A DNA stretch of 64,000 nt from Ignatzschineria indica (GCF_003121925.1 NZ_QEWR01000003.1:62001-126000); one strand, 5' to 3'; positions 11,867-21,781 are shown, counted from the first letter of the stretch. Made by a program: numbers and translations. The notes: a model not told the origin generated them from the letters alone.

Positions 11867-14569
11867 ATGACAGAGAGAAAGCAAGATCTAAAAGCACATA
11901 CCCCGATGATGCAGCAATATTGGGAGATTAAAGAACGTTATCCCAACATGTTACTCTTCTATCGCTTAGGGGATTTCTACGAGCTCTTCTATGATGATGC
12001 TAAAAAAGCAGCAAGGCTCCTCGATATCACCCTCACACAACGTGGTAATTCTGCCGGCGCGCCGATTCCTATGGCGGGAATTCCCCATCACTCCTCTGAG
12101 AGCTACCTTGCACGTCTTCTCAAGCAGGGAGAATCGGTAGCGATCTGCGAACAAGTAGGAGAAGTGACTGGAAAAGGGCCGGTTGAACGGGATGTCGTAC
12201 GGATTTTAACGCCGGGAACCCTCACCGATGATTATCTCTTAGATGCTAAAAATGAGAGTATCACTGTCGCCCTCGATCAAGTAGAAGATCAGTGGCTCAT
12301 CGCATGGATCAATCTTGCGGCAGCTGAATTTGCCGTGATGCCCCCTCTCTCAACAGAGGCGATGACAGCAGAACTTCTTCGCATTAAACCCTCAGAGATT
12401 GTTGTGCGAGAATCATTAACCATTCCCGGTAAGATCCGTAGTCTCTGCCACTTTACCCCCTATCCCGATTGGCATTTTGATCAAGCGCGCAACTATACCC
12501 TGCTCTGCGAACACTTTAAAACTCAGAGCTTACAGGGATTCTCAATTGCAGATCATGATCTAGGCACTCAAGTTGCCGGCGCCCTTCTCACCTATGTGAA
12601 AGAGACGCAGAAAGATCCTTTAAATTATATCGACCAAATTACCCTCGAATCGATCGATGATGCGGTGATTCTCGATATGACGACTCGCCGTAATCTCGAG
12701 ATTGAGCGCACCCTTTATGGCGAAACACATCATACCGTCCGCGCGCTGCTCGATGAATGTCAAACACCGATGGGATCGCGACTTCTCTCCCGCTGGCTCA
12801 ATCGTCCACTGAGAGATCATCAAGTACTCAATCAACGCCTCGATCTTATTGAGGCATTAGAGGCAGAGAGAGATCATCAAACGATTTTAGAAGCATTAGC
12901 AGAGATCGGCGATCTTGAACGCCTTGTCACCCGAATTGTTTTGAAGACCGCTCGCCCTCGCGATCTTACCCAGCTTCGTAAAATCTTACAAAATACACCA
13001 CAGATTGTAGAAGCAGTTGCCGATAATGGGGAGATTGCCAAAATCGATCCCATCTGGCTCGATTGGCTCAAACCACAAGCAGAGCTTTGTGATCTACTAG
13101 AGCGTGCTATTGTTGATGAACCGCCTCTCTTAATTCGAGATGGTGGCGTGATCCGTGAAGGTTACAATAGCGATCTTGATGAGCTCTTAAATCTCAGCAC
13201 CAAAGGAGATCAATACCTCCTCAATCTGGAGACAGAAGAGCGCGAGCGCCTCAATATCCCTACCTTAAAAGTGGGCTATAACCGTGTTCATGGTTACTAT
13301 ATTGAGGTCTCCAAAGTTCATTCTGATAAGGTGCCGGCAGAGTATGTGCGCCGGCAGACATTAAAAGATGTTGAGCGCTATATCTACCCGGAGCTCAAGG
13401 AGTTTGAGAATAAGATTCTCTCTGCTAAAGAACGCTCGTTAGCCCTCGAAAAAGCGCTTTGGGATCAGCTTCTCAATGAGATAGAGCCCTATCAGACAGA
13501 ACTTCGCCTCTTAAGTGATGCGCTTTCCCATATCGATATCTTTATCACCTTAGGAAAATTGAAGAATCGTTACAATTGGTGCCGCCCACAATTTAATAAA
13601 AAATTAGGAATCGAAATTGTTAAAGGGCGCCATCCGATTGTTGAGCGAACATTATCGCGCCCCTTTATTCCCAATGATCTCACCATCAATCCAGAATCCA
13701 ATATGTTGATTGTGACAGGTCCTAATATGGGGGGTAAATCGACCTATATGCGCCAGACAGCACTCATTGTACTGCTCGCACATATCGGTTGCTTTGTACC
13801 GGCAGAACGCGTTGAACTCGGCCCGATCGATCGCATCTTTACCCGTATCGGTGCGCAGGATGATCTCAACTCAGAGCAATCGACCTTTATGGTAGAGATG
13901 ACAGAAACAGCCACCATCCTCAATGCTGCAACGGCGCAGAGCCTTGTCTTGATGGATGAGGTAGGACGCGGAACATCAACGCTCGATGGACTCTCCCTTG
14001 CCTGGAGTAGCGCGGTCTATCTAACCGAAAAAGCAAAAGCGATGACTATCTTTGCCACTCACTACTTTGAGATGACAGAGTTAGAAGAGCTCTATCCAAC
14101 AGTGCGCAATCTCCATCTCGATGCGGTGGAGTATAAAGATGAGATTATCTTTATGCATGAGGTTAAACCAGGGGCCGCTTCAAAGAGTTACGGCTTACAA
14201 GTTGCCGCCCTTGCCGGCGTACCGAAAGTAGTGATCAATGCGGCAAAAGCAAAATTGGCAGAATTAGAAGAGAGCTTCCAAGCAGCCACTCAAAGGCATC
14301 AAAAAGCAGAAGATGCAGATAGAGAGGTCAACCAAGAACAAACCTCTTCAAGCAGCACAAGCGACAACGCGCAGAAGCTCAATAAAGCCCCATCACAGAC
14401 GAAGAAGAGCGCTCCACAATATGAGAGCCCACAAGCGGAACTCCCTCTCTTTATGGAAACAATTCCTTCTGAAGTTGAAGAGGAGATCAAAAATCTCGAT
14501 CCTAATGATTTAACGCCGAGAATGGCGCTCGATCTGATCTATCAATGGCAAAAGAAGTTGCGCTCTTAA
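11867..14569 (+). CDS. mutS: DNA mismatch repair protein MutS
   Basis: MutS recognises base mismatches and starts methyl-directed repair. Seen: the mismatch-binding domain with the Phe-x-Glu motif ([11 protein letters not shown], about residues 36-46), the lever/clamp region, the Walker A motif GPNMGGKS at 618-625, the Walker B region [16 protein letters not shown] and the ATPase H-loop FATHYFEM. A 100-residue linker rich in Ser/Gln/Glu precedes the C-terminal dimerisation helix ([18 protein letters not shown]). Length 900 aa is slightly long because of that linker. The Shine-Dalgarno site is weak (AGAAG). Confidence 0.97.
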   Translation: MTERKQDLKAHTPMMQQYWEIKERYPNMLLFYRLGDFYELFYDDAKKAARLLDITLTQRGNSAGAPIPMAGIPHHSSESYLARLLKQGESVAICEQVGEVTGKGPVERDVVRILTPGTLTDDYLLDAKNESITVALDQVEDQWLIAWINLAAAEFAVMPPLSTEAMTAELLRIKPSEIVVRESLTIPGKIRSLCHFTPYPDWHFDQARNYTLLCEHFKTQSLQGFSIADHDLGTQVAGALLTYVKETQKDPLNYIDQITLESIDDAVILDMTTRRNLEIERTLYGETHHTVRALLDECQTPMGSRLLSRWLNRPLRDHQVLNQRLDLIEALEAERDHQTILEALAEIGDLERLVTRIVLKTARPRDLTQLRKILQNTPQIVEAVADNGEIAKIDPIWLDWLKPQAELCDLLERAIVDEPPLLIRDGGVIREGYNSDLDELLNLSTKGDQYLLNLETEERERLNIPTLKVGYNRVHGYYIEVSKVHSDKVPAEYVRRQTLKDVERYIYPELKEFENKILSAKERSLALEKALWDQLLNEIEPYQTELRLLSDALSHIDIFITLGKLKNRYNWCRPQFNKKLGIEIVKGRHPIVERTLSRPFIPNDLTINPESNMLIVTGPNMGGKSTYMRQTALIVLLAHIGCFVPAERVELGPIDRIFTRIGAQDDLNSEQSTFMVEMTETATILNAATAQSLVLMDEVGRGTSTLDGLSLAWSSAVYLTEKAKAMTIFATHYFEMTELEELYPTVRNLHLDAVEYKDEIIFMHEVKPGAASKSYGLQVAALAGVPKVVINAAKAKLAELEESFQAATQRHQKAEDADREVNQEQTSSSSTSDNAQKLNKAPSQTKKSAPQYESPQAELPLFMETIPSEVEEEIKNLDPNDLTPRMALDLIYQWQKKLRS

Positions 14570-14647
14570 TGTAAAAAGTGATATTGAGGATCAGGTTAAT
14601 ACATTAAATCGACATATTACAAAACAATCAGTAACAAAGAGAAGATA

Positions 14648-15421
14648 ATGACACAACTACTCAACTATAAAATCACTCAACCAGAAGTGAAGAAGCATGA
14701 AACACCGATTCTGATCATGCATGGCCTATTTGGGGATATGAATAATCTTGGAATGATTGCCCGTGGATTAGAGGAATATACGGTCATTCAGATCGATGCA
14801 CGAAATCATGGCGAATCTTTTCACAGCGATGAGATGAATTATGATCTTATGGCGCAAGATATCGTCACCCTGCTCGACCATCTTCAGATCGATAGAGTCA
14901 TTCTTATCGGTCACTCAATGGGCGGAAAAGCGGTGATGACCGTCACGAAGTTAATTCCTGATCGCGTGGAGAAGATGGTTGTGATCGATGTCGCACCGGT
15001 CGATTATCAAGAGCGCCGGCATGAAGATATCTTAGCCGCACTTAAAGCGGTAGAAGCAAGCGGCATTACCGATCGCCGAGAAGCGGCTGAGCTGATGAAG
15101 GAGTATATCTCCGAAGGGGATTTTGTGATCCAATTTCTCCTCAAATCCTTCAGAAATGGTGTATTTCGCTTCAATGTGCCGGTGATCGACAAACAATATG
15201 AAGAAGTTTCCGGCTGGAAAACAATCCCCACATGGCCCGGCAAAGTCCTCTTTATCATCGGGGGCGATTCCAACTATGTGCAAAAAGAGTATCAAGCAGA
15301 AGTAGAAGCCCAACTCCCCAATGCAACCGCCGTTATTATCGCCGGCGCCGGACATTGGGTTCACGCACAGAAGACAGATCTTGTCGTAAAAGCAATTTTA
15401 ACCTTTTTGGATCGGGCATAA
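14648..15421 (+). CDS. Alpha/beta-fold hydrolase, YbfF-like
   Basis: A 257-residue alpha/beta hydrolase: oxyanion segment MHGLFGDMNNL (about 24-34), nucleophile elbow GHSMGGKA with Ser90, DARNHGES, and the C-terminal His in GAGHWVHAQ. The pattern fits the YbfF esterase subgroup; the physiological ester is unknown. It lies 78 bp after mutS on the same strand. Confidence 0.85.
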   Translation: MTQLLNYKITQPEVKKHETPILIMHGLFGDMNNLGMIARGLEEYTVIQIDARNHGESFHSDEMNYDLMAQDIVTLLDHLQIDRVILIGHSMGGKAVMTVTKLIPDRVEKMVVIDVAPVDYQERRHEDILAALKAVEASGITDRREAAELMKEYISEGDFVIQFLLKSFRNGVFRFNVPVIDKQYEEVSGWKTIPTWPGKVLFIIGGDSNYVQKEYQAEVEAQLPNATAVIIAGAGHWVHAQKTDLVVKAILTFLDRA

Positions 15422-15507
15422 GAATAATCATAAGCTAAGAGCGCAAAATAAAATAATGATAGGATAATGATTATGACCATTGTCTTTAAGAAAAGTAAAA
15501 ATTTTCA

Positions 15508-15537
15508 TTGACAAAAAAGGTCTCAAGGTTCTAAAAT
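15508..15537 (+). promoter_or_regulatory. Promoter of the tRNA-Leu gene
   Basis: TTGACA (15508-15513) and TAAAAT (15532-15537) are separated by 18 bp, ending 15 bases before the first base of the tRNA. A consensus -35 is what one expects for a stable RNA promoter. Confidence 0.75.
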
Positions 15538-15552
15538 AGCCCTCTTAATAGC

Positions 15553-15636
15553 GCCGAAGTGATGGAATGGTAGACATGAGGGATTCAAAATCCCTTGCCG
15601 AAAGGCGTAAGAGTTCGAGTCTCTTCTTCGGTACCA
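15553..15636 (+). tRNA. tRNA-Leu(CAA)
   Basis: An 84-nt class II tRNA. The acceptor arms GCCGAAG and CTTCGGT pair (first pair G-U), the anticodon stem AGGGA/TCCCT closes the loop TTCAAAA with anticodon CAA, a long variable arm follows (TTGCCGAAAGGCGT), the T-loop reads TTCGAGT, and CCA is encoded. Its 3' end is the phage integration site; the gene stays intact because the attachment core restores the last bases. Confidence 0.95.
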
Positions 15637-15639
15637 AAT
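15621..15639. other. attL core (19-bp direct repeat)
   Basis: CTCTTCTTCGGTACCAAAT, the 3' end of tRNA-Leu plus three bases, is repeated exactly at 59555-59573. The integrase gene starts 190 bp to the right. This marks the left prophage boundary. Confidence 0.92.
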
Positions 15640-15647
15640 TTTAAATA

Positions 15648-15682
15648 AAGAAGCTTGTATATCAATAGATTGCAAGCTTCTT
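15648..15682. terminator. Bidirectional terminator just inside attL
   Basis: A 10-bp stem (AAGAAGCTTG / CAAGCTTCTT) with a 15-nt loop is followed by eight T on the plus strand. It is phage-borne and now ends tRNA-Leu transcription. Confidence 0.85.
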
Positions 15683-15691
15683 TTTTATTTC

Positions 15692-15712
15692 AGGGGACAC
15701 AAAAGGGACACT
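15692..15712. promoter_or_regulatory. Candidate integrase arm-type sites (left)
   Basis: Two direct copies of GGGACAC (15694-15700 and 15705-15711), in AGGGGACAC and AAGGGACACT context, lie 55-75 bp from the attL core; a matching copy lies near attR. Their placement suggests integrase arm-binding sites. Inference from repetition and position only. Confidence 0.5.
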
Positions 15713-15828
15713 TGTTTTTTGATAAGAGACAATTCCTCAGAAGCCACCTCCCGTCACGCCTCCTTATAATTCACAGTATTTATGTGCTATCTTTATAGTT
15801 CGATACCCTAAATTGACCCTTAAAGAAT

Positions 15829-16815
15829 ATGGCATCATTTGAAAGAGTAGGTAAAAGATGGAAAGCTGTTGTCAGAAAGAAAGGTTTTCCAAAACGCACA
15901 AAGACTTTTGATACTAAGAAAGAGGCTAATGCTTGGGCTGTAGAATATGAAAGTAGCTTACTACTGAATCATAGCGAAACTATTCCTAGCGAGATTACAT
16001 TCGGAGTTCTTATTAAAAGATATCTTGCTGAAGAAACCGTCAACAAAAAATCAGCTAGAGTTGAAACGCTTATATTAAATAGATTTTTAAGAGACTTCCC
16101 ATATATAGTGAATAAGCCCGTGAATGAAGTCACGCCTTTAGATATCGCTAACTGGAAAGAGGCTCGAGAGAAATTAGTTAAAGGATCTACCATTCGTAGA
16201 GAGTGGTCTAGTTTAAGTTCTGTATTTTCTCATGCGATAAAGTCCTGGGGATTGCCAATCAAAGAAAACCCTTTCACTCTTGTAAGCAAACCTAAACAAG
16301 AAAAACCAAGAAATCAAAGAATATCTAATAGTGATATCGAAAAATTTTTATCTGCTTTAGACTATCAAGAAAAAGGCGTTGTTAAAACCTCCAAACAAAA
16401 AGCTGCTTGGTGTTTTTTGTTTGCCATTGAAACTGCAATGAGAGCCGGAGAGATATTAAAACTAAAAGATAACGACATTAACGGCAGAATAGCCCTACTA
16501 AGAGACACGAAAAATGGCGATGACCGTAGAGTCCCACTTTCAAGAGAAGCTATAAAATTAATAGAATTCTTGCCTGAAGGCTTTCCTGTAGGAATTACAT
16601 CTGCAGTGTTGGATGTTACATTTAGAAAGCATAGACCTGAAAAGCTGAAGCATATTACATTCCACGACTCTAGGCATGAAGCTTTAAGTAGAATGGCTAA
16701 AAAAATACCAAACCCAATGGATTTGGCAAAAATAAGCGGTCATAGAGATTTACGAGTTCTCCTTAACACTTACTACAATCCTGATGATGACCATCTTGTG
16801 AGTTTACTTGATTAG
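15829..16815 (+). CDS. int: Tyrosine-recombinase phage integrase
   Basis: A 328-residue site-specific recombinase that inserts the phage at the tRNA-Leu attachment site. An N-terminal arm-DNA-binding domain (FERVGKRWKAVVRKKG, about 4-45) is followed by a core-binding SAM-like domain (about 55-150) and the catalytic domain with R205 (TAMRAGEIL), the beta-hairpin K228, H279-x-x-R282 (HDSRH), H305 (SGHRDL) and Y315 or Y316. It is transcribed away from attL into the prophage. A phage promoter on the excised circle would reach it through the excisionase-like gene and attP. Confidence 0.95.
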   Translation: MASFERVGKRWKAVVRKKGFPKRTKTFDTKKEANAWAVEYESSLLLNHSETIPSEITFGVLIKRYLAEETVNKKSARVETLILNRFLRDFPYIVNKPVNEVTPLDIANWKEAREKLVKGSTIRREWSSLSSVFSHAIKSWGLPIKENPFTLVSKPKQEKPRNQRISNSDIEKFLSALDYQEKGVVKTSKQKAAWCFLFAIETAMRAGEILKLKDNDINGRIALLRDTKNGDDRRVPLSREAIKLIEFLPEGFPVGITSAVLDVTFRKHRPEKLKHITFHDSRHEALSRMAKKIPNPMDLAKISGHRDLRVLLNTYYNPDDDHLVSLLD

Positions 16816-16909
16816 TCTTCATAGACAAATGCGATACGAAAGAGAATAATGAAAGAGCGCTGAAAGAGGCGGGGATTTCGCTAATATAGCTAAAAAGAGA
16901 ATAATAAAA

Positions 16910-17533
16910 TTGAAAAAATTCATTAAATCAAGACTCATAAAAGCCGACTTAATTGAGATTGATAGCGATCTATCAAAAAATGGCATAAAAAATATGAGCA
17001 GCATGGTCATGATAAAATACGCTCTCGTTACTATTGCAAATCTTGTTGATTTTGAATCTACGCTAAGATCTCTATACAAGGAGAATCCACACCTATCACA
17101 CGAATATAAAAAGACATCCAAAGAGTTTGATTTTGGGAAATATTTAAGAAATAAATTTATAGGGCATATTAAAGATGAGCTTTTAGAGAAGGCTATTGAA
17201 TGGCGTCCTGAAATTTTGTACGCCATTCAAAGAACAAATGAACAAGACGTGATGTTTGTATATAACTTATATATTCTAGAGACTGCAATAAATACCTATA
17301 TTAATGCCGATGGAGAGCATAAGGTATTTGATTCGGAAACCGATCTTTTTTACCCGCCTGACACGACAAGATTTCTTATATTTATCACAACCATTGTCCG
17401 CTCAGGAATTCATTTTATGACGCTAGTAGGAGATGTCCTATTAAAAGACATCGACATACTAGACCCCGACAATAAAGACTTGATGCACTGGCTGAGGGCT
17501 GGAGAGACAGAGTTCGAATATATTAGAAAGTAA
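16910..17533 (+). CDS. Hypothetical protein, possibly HEPN-like
   Basis: A 207-residue mostly helical protein read from a TTG codon after a weak AAGAGA site. No family is recognised with confidence. The segment YLRNKFIGHIKDELL contains R-x5-H, the spacing of HEPN RNase motifs, and the context (next to int and to a second HEPN-type gene) makes that reading reasonable, but it rests on a short motif. Low-GC and located in the accessory zone between int and the tail fibre. Confidence 0.5.
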   Translation: MKKFIKSRLIKADLIEIDSDLSKNGIKNMSSMVMIKYALVTIANLVDFESTLRSLYKENPHLSHEYKKTSKEFDFGKYLRNKFIGHIKDELLEKAIEWRPEILYAIQRTNEQDVMFVYNLYILETAINTYINADGEHKVFDSETDLFYPPDTTRFLIFITTIVRSGIHFMTLVGDVLLKDIDILDPDNKDLMHWLRAGETEFEYIRK

Positions 17534-17891
17534 TCAAGCCTTAGCCGTGCATCAAGTTGATGTCGTCAAAGCGGTAGTTGGGCTTACTTAATATTTATTG
17601 TTGCAATAACGACATTCTGTCAACCGACTTCCGCTTTTACGACTTTAAATGAGGCGCAATATCAATATGTTATAGAAAACCTCTATTTTTCGTTTAAAAA
17701 TAAGCTTTAAATTTCAGTACTTATTTCTGTTTTAGGTGGATTTTCATAAAAACGACTTAATTTAGCTGTTTTAATGAAAATAAGCAGATTTTAGAGGGAT
17801 TTCGATCGATTTTAGTTGATTTTTGTTTATTTCATGCGAAAAGTAAATCAGAATCTAATCAGGGTCTTTTATCTATATAAGGGTTTCTATT
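17534..17891. other. Gene-free spacer with imperfect inverted repeat
   Basis: No gene is supported in 358 bp. Two 20-nt arms, 17562-17581 and 17624-17643, match 17 of 20 as an inverted repeat around a 42-nt centre. The rest is AT-rich. It lies between two convergent accessory genes. Confidence 0.5.
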
Positions 17892-18398
17892 TCATCGTGA
17901 AAATATAGGACTTAATATCACTAAGGCTTTTTCATAAGCTCTAATTATATGCCTTTTCAGATAGATGTTTTGGGAGCCAAAAAAGAAACATATATCATCT
18001 TCATATTCCGACCCCTGCTTAAACTCAGACGTTTCTAAGAGATTTGCTTTCCCGAAGCAAACATTGAAGGTGGATTTAATATTCCCCTTTTCTATATAGT
18101 GATTGTCAGAATCTGGATGACATAAGGCATCACGGACGTATTTAATTACATCTGTTACATCATGAATTTTCTTGCTTGCATCAATATTAACATCATCTGT
18201 AAAGCTGATTCTTTCTCCAACATTATCACAATGGTACATAAAATTTCTAAGCTCTATGAGCATTTCAATAAATGCTGATTTAAATAGTGGGTGCCGTGAG
18301 TTCTCTGATGAAAATATCCCACACTCAAGTAGCTTCCTCACCACTTCTATAGAATTTGTAATTTCTCCTTTTGCGAAAAAATTTATTTCTTTCATCAC
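17892..18398 (-). CDS. HEPN-domain protein (pEK499-p136-like)
   Basis: A 168-residue protein with two R-x4-H motifs, R51...H56 (LRNFMYH) and R89...H94 (VRDALCHPDSDNHY). The second is the classical HEPN ribonuclease signature. The overall sequence (FFAKGEITNSIEVVRKLLECGIF, HPLFKSAFIEMLIELRNFMYH) resembles the HEPN family named after plasmid pEK499 protein p136. HEPN proteins act as RNases in toxin-antitoxin and abortive-infection systems. Here no antitoxin partner is evident, so the toxin reading is inference. A good AAGGGA site precedes the tandem ATG ATG start. Confidence 0.65.
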   Translation of the reverse strand: MMKEINFFAKGEITNSIEVVRKLLECGIFSSENSRHPLFKSAFIEMLIELRNFMYHCDNVGERISFTDDVNIDASKKIHDVTDVIKYVRDALCHPDSDNHYIEKGNIKSTFNVCFGKANLLETSEFKQGSEYEDDICFFFGSQNIYLKRHIIRAYEKALVILSPIFSR

Positions 18399-18526
18399 TC
18401 TATCCCTTTATTATTTATTGAATATACACTCATCATAGCGAGTTATCTAAAATACTCAACATACTGATGCTTACGCTCTACTTCTTGAGCATAAGCGCCA
18501 CGGCAGTGATTATTCTGCCAAAAGAA

Positions 18527-18557
18527 AAAGCTATTAATCGCTGCGATCAATAGCTTT
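18527..18557 (-). terminator. Strong hairpin terminator after the Mrr-like gene
   Basis: A 14-bp stem with a 3-nt loop and one G-U pair (AAAGCTATT... / ...AATAGCTTT), followed on the minus strand by TTCTTTT. It isolates the Mrr-like gene from the HEPN gene downstream. Confidence 0.8.
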
Positions 18558-18643
18558 CTTTCTCTCTCTCCAAGCTCTTGCACTTAGAATTTCGCCTATA
18601 CTTCCTTTGAATCTCGATTCAGCAACAACCCATAAAGTGTAAA

Positions 18644-19435
18644 TTAGTAACCAAGCCATGTTCCCCAAGTTGCTGGATACATGCGTTGTAAAATTGCTGT
18701 ATCGAAACTATTTTTATGAAAATAAAAGTTTGGCGAAGTCGGATGCTGTGCCACGAAGCTATTTACATAATTATTCCATCCTAGTAATTGCTCAAAATGC
18801 AAGGACTCCCATACCCCCACCGATCCAAGATCATTAACGTTAAGGCAATGTTTGCAACCATATATATATTTTAATTGATTATCAATATTTAAGGCAATCA
18901 TTGCAGTTGCGAGAGGTATCATGCTATCCGTTAGCACATCTGTGCCACAGACAAGGCAGTTGAGTGGGGCACACTCATACTCCTCGACATTCATCATGTA
19001 CTTAAAGTTTTTTGGGCTTCCATACTTTTGTAGTAGCGTTGACCGAACTCTCGGAAGGTATTCACTAATCTTGTATTTATCAAAATAAATACAATGATAT
19101 CCCTCTTTATTTAACCCTAGAAACCTGTCCTGCAATGTTTGGCTGACTGATGTGGAATAAAATCCAATAAACCCATTGGCTCCATGATGGGCTATTCTAT
19201 CTAAGATAGAGTGCTCCTCGCTCACACCTACAGATCTCCCCGATTGGATATAATGCTTACAGCTTACAATATAAGTTTTACCCTCATACCAAACCACTCC
19301 ATCTTTACCGCCATCAGGACCCATCGCCGCTCCACTTATTACAGAGAAACCTAGTTCACATAAAAAATCCAAAGCAAAATGTTCCCAATCATCAACAGAG
19401 ATGCCTCCGTAATACGAATCATAAATTCCTGACAT
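18644..19435 (-). CDS. Mrr-like restriction endonuclease with zinc ribbon
   Basis: A 263-residue protein. The N-terminal half has the PD-(D/E)xK nuclease fold of the Mrr type: E18 in DDWEHFALDFL, then GPDGGKDG (D45 as probable metal ligand) and YIVSCKHY (K60). Two CxxC pairs (C160/C163 and C194/C197) form a likely zinc ribbon in the second half. Such single-chain enzymes often cut modified DNA or protect lysogens, but no target can be read from the sequence. It forms its own transcription unit with a strong terminator and sits in the accessory zone next to int. Confidence 0.7.
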   Translation of the reverse strand: MSGIYDSYYGGISVDDWEHFALDFLCELGFSVISGAAMGPDGGKDGVVWYEGKTYIVSCKHYIQSGRSVGVSEEHSILDRIAHHGANGFIGFYSTSVSQTLQDRFLGLNKEGYHCIYFDKYKISEYLPRVRSTLLQKYGSPKNFKYMMNVEEYECAPLNCLVCGTDVLTDSMIPLATAMIALNIDNQLKYIYGCKHCLNVNDLGSVGVWESLHFEQLLGWNNYVNSFVAQHPTSPNFYFHKNSFDTAILQRMYPATWGTWLGY

Positions 19436-19539
19436 AAAGCCCCTCCATTATACTTAAAACAATAATGGAGGGTATTGTCATTAAATATTATAAAAACAGC
19501 AAGCTATCTTTTAAGATAAATACTTTAATCTTTCGTTTT

Positions 19540-20286
19540 CTAATTATTAATATTATGCCAAAGCCTCTTGATATCATCATCTGTGAATTTGTCACTTGAA
19601 TAAAAATCAAAGCCGAAAATTTCAAGCTCTTGGAACCGCGCCTTAGAATCACTTCCATTTAAATATATGGACCTAACATAATTATTATCAGGAATGGCAT
19701 CAAGCGGGCATAAATAGATAGTTCGTCCATTTATTGTAAAGCGAGAGTCCTTTCCATCAAATACGACTACTAAAGAAATCAACTCTCCCACAATGTTTCT
19801 GTCAATTATAGTAAATTCTTTATCTCCAACACTCGATCTTACGACAATTCCTTCGCCACTAGGCAAAGGATGAAGATAAAAATATCCTCCCTCAACGCCA
19901 AAAGATAAAAGCCTAAGATTAATCATAGGAACTATTTCTACCGTGTTTATTCTAAACTTTACAGCAATGGAAACTTGGAGCTTTTTATGGGTTTGAGAAT
20001 TTTTAACACTTGACTTGTATCCCTTTCTTGAAAGTTCTAAATAGTTGCCATAAAATCCTGACTTAATTCGGCTTACTGCGGGAGTTTCATAATCACCTAA
20101 AACCTCAATCATGGATTCAACATATGATAAGTTCCCATAATCAGAAGGCAGGGCTTCACTATCGTCTACCATCTTTGTTCTGTTCGCATTAAATGAAAAA
20201 ATTGGCTTTAATCCAATTGGTGTTACGATCTCTTTACCGCTAAAATTTCCATTCATATTCTTGTTTAATCTAATTATTTGTGTCAT
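19540..20286 (-). CDS. Putative tail-associated lectin-like protein
   Basis: A 248-residue, beta-rich protein placed last in the tail operon and overlapping the tail fibre gene by 17 bases. Alternating hydrophobic strands (VSIAVKFRINTVEIVPMINLRLLSFG; ISLVVVFDGKDSRFTINGRTIYL; FQELEIFGFDFYSS) are suggestive of a concanavalin-A-like jelly roll. No family is recognised. Position and translational coupling suggest a receptor-binding or fibre-associated protein. Confidence 0.55.
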   Translation of the reverse strand: MTQIIRLNKNMNGNFSGKEIVTPIGLKPIFSFNANRTKMVDDSEALPSDYGNLSYVESMIEVLGDYETPAVSRIKSGFYGNYLELSRKGYKSSVKNSQTHKKLQVSIAVKFRINTVEIVPMINLRLLSFGVEGGYFYLHPLPSGEGIVVRSSVGDKEFTIIDRNIVGELISLVVVFDGKDSRFTINGRTIYLCPLDAIPDNNYVRSIYLNGSDSKARFQELEIFGFDFYSSDKFTDDDIKRLWHNINN

Positions 20287-21781
20287 TAGTCATTTCCTTG
20301 TATTTTTCTAACATTTTAAAAACAATATAGTTATTTGCAGTCTCATTTAAATGAGATTTGTTCATCTGAAAAGAAGGTGGAAGCTCGTCATTATTCAGAG
20401 CCACTAAATCCTCTTCTGTTTTATTTAATCCTGTGAACTCCCACATCTCATCAGATTGAATCATGTCAAAAATAGACATGAATTTATCACCAAACCTACG
20501 CTTTAAGAGCTTATTGCACTCGAGCACATTGCTTTTAATAGCCTCGCTACTTCCCTGATTCACAAAGTGATCAAGAACGACATAATCAATATCTTGCGAC
20601 TCATAAAATTTAACTAGTGCTAAAGTTTTATGAAAAATATCCTCACCGACTCCCAGCTGTGATCCGAGATTATTTTTCCCAGAATTAATAAATACGAAAT
20701 CAAAAAGTCCAATATCTGTTACAAAATTAATCTCTGAATTCATCAAAATTGGTGAGTCTTTATTTGATCTAAAAATATATTTATCATTAGAAAAAAGGAT
20801 ATCTCCCGTCAATCCGTTATCAAGCGTTACAGAGAACATATCCATGCCTCTATCAATTTCCCATGATGTAGTAATACTGTTAACTCCCTGTTTAATTTCA
20901 TCAGACAAGAATTTAATAGTTGCCGGAAAACCAGCTCGAACTGCAATAGAATCAAATCTAGCACCTGAATCGCCCAATAATGCCAATTCATGTCCTTCAA
21001 AATATTTCTTAATAAGATTATGCATCAGCCAAACACTAGAGCTTCCAACAAAACCGATATCATTACGATATTTTTTAACCCCTATTCTGCTTGCGATATC
21101 GCGAATGACAAAGTCTGGGAAACGACCATTTTCATCAAGCGCAAGATGCGTAACGACTCCTTCTTTAGATACTATGGCAAACATTAAATCTGATTGATCT
21201 GGGAGCTCTTCATGACTCACTCCTTGCCTTTTTGCGATCCCTTTAATTGCAGTCTTTGATGGAAGCCCTTCTTTGTCAACTTCAAGCCAAGTCCTGCGCC
21301 CTTCTGCATCAATCACTTTAAATAAGCTTTCATTATCATATTCATTGTCATATGTTTTTTGAGTGTGTTTCTGAGATTTTGATAACTCAAGAACTTTACT
21401 AATTGAAGTGACATCTTTTTCTAATAAAACTGCAATCCCACTATTATTTTGATAAGAATCAATCCCACCATCTCTTAATACTAAGAAAACATCCTTATTT
21501 TCTGTTTTGCTTAACCCCTCTTCGATACTTGCATAAATCCCAGAACTAACCTGAGATCCTTGAGTGAGCTCTCTTGCTTTATCGGCTTCTGATTTTGCCT
21601 CTTTAGCTGCCTGCTCTGCTGCACCAATATTAATATCCGCTTCTTTCTGCAAATTTCTAATAGAACGAACTTTAGTTCCATCTTTTGCTGTATATGTTGC
21701 ATCCTCATCGCCGTGAACAAAGATATTCGCTTTGCTTACATCATCTTCAAGCTGATCCGTTGCTCTTAAAATTCTACTCAT
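20270..21781 (-). CDS. Tail fibre protein with SGNH/GDSL-type hydrolase domain
   Basis: A 503-residue protein. The N-terminal part (about 1-75) resembles fibre attachment regions and includes a short heptad-rich helix (QKEADINIGAAEQAAKEAKSEADKAREL). From about residue 240 an SGNH-hydrolase pattern appears: FVGSSSVW (nucleophile Ser region), LLGDSGARFDS, FINSGKNNLG (Asn) and the late SHLNETANNYI (His). Such domains in tail fibres deacetylate surface polysaccharides. The call is by motif order; the Asp-x-x-His block is not perfect. Confidence 0.65.
   Translation of the reverse strand: MSRILRATDQLEDDVSKANIFVHGDEDATYTAKDGTKVRSIRNLQKEADINIGAAEQAAKEAKSEADKARELTQGSQVSSGIYASIEEGLSKTENKDVFLVLRDGGIDSYQNNSGIAVLLEKDVTSISKVLELSKSQKHTQKTYDNEYDNESLFKVIDAEGRRTWLEVDKEGLPSKTAIKGIAKRQGVSHEELPDQSDLMFAIVSKEGVVTHLALDENGRFPDFVIRDIASRIGVKKYRNDIGFVGSSSVWLMHNLIKKYFEGHELALLGDSGARFDSIAVRAGFPATIKFLSDEIKQGVNSITTSWEIDRGMDMFSVTLDNGLTGDILFSNDKYIFRSNKDSPILMNSEINFVTDIGLFDFVFINSGKNNLGSQLGVGEDIFHKTLALVKFYESQDIDYVVLDHFVNQGSSEAIKSNVLECNKLLKRRFGDKFMSIFDMIQSDEMWEFTGLNKTEEDLVALNNDELPPSFQMNKSHLNETANNYIVFKMLEKYKEMTNDTNN

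Noticed and set aside
11666-11884. 72-codon minus-strand frame with His/Leu/Asn repeats between the TerC gene and mutS
   Set aside because: It is the translation of the spacer repeat tract, overlaps the mutS start and lacks a ribosome binding site.
17562-17643. Inverted repeat as an integron attC site
   Set aside because: A GTTGGGC box resembles one end, but the matching opposite core, the usual bulged bases and an integron integrase are missing.
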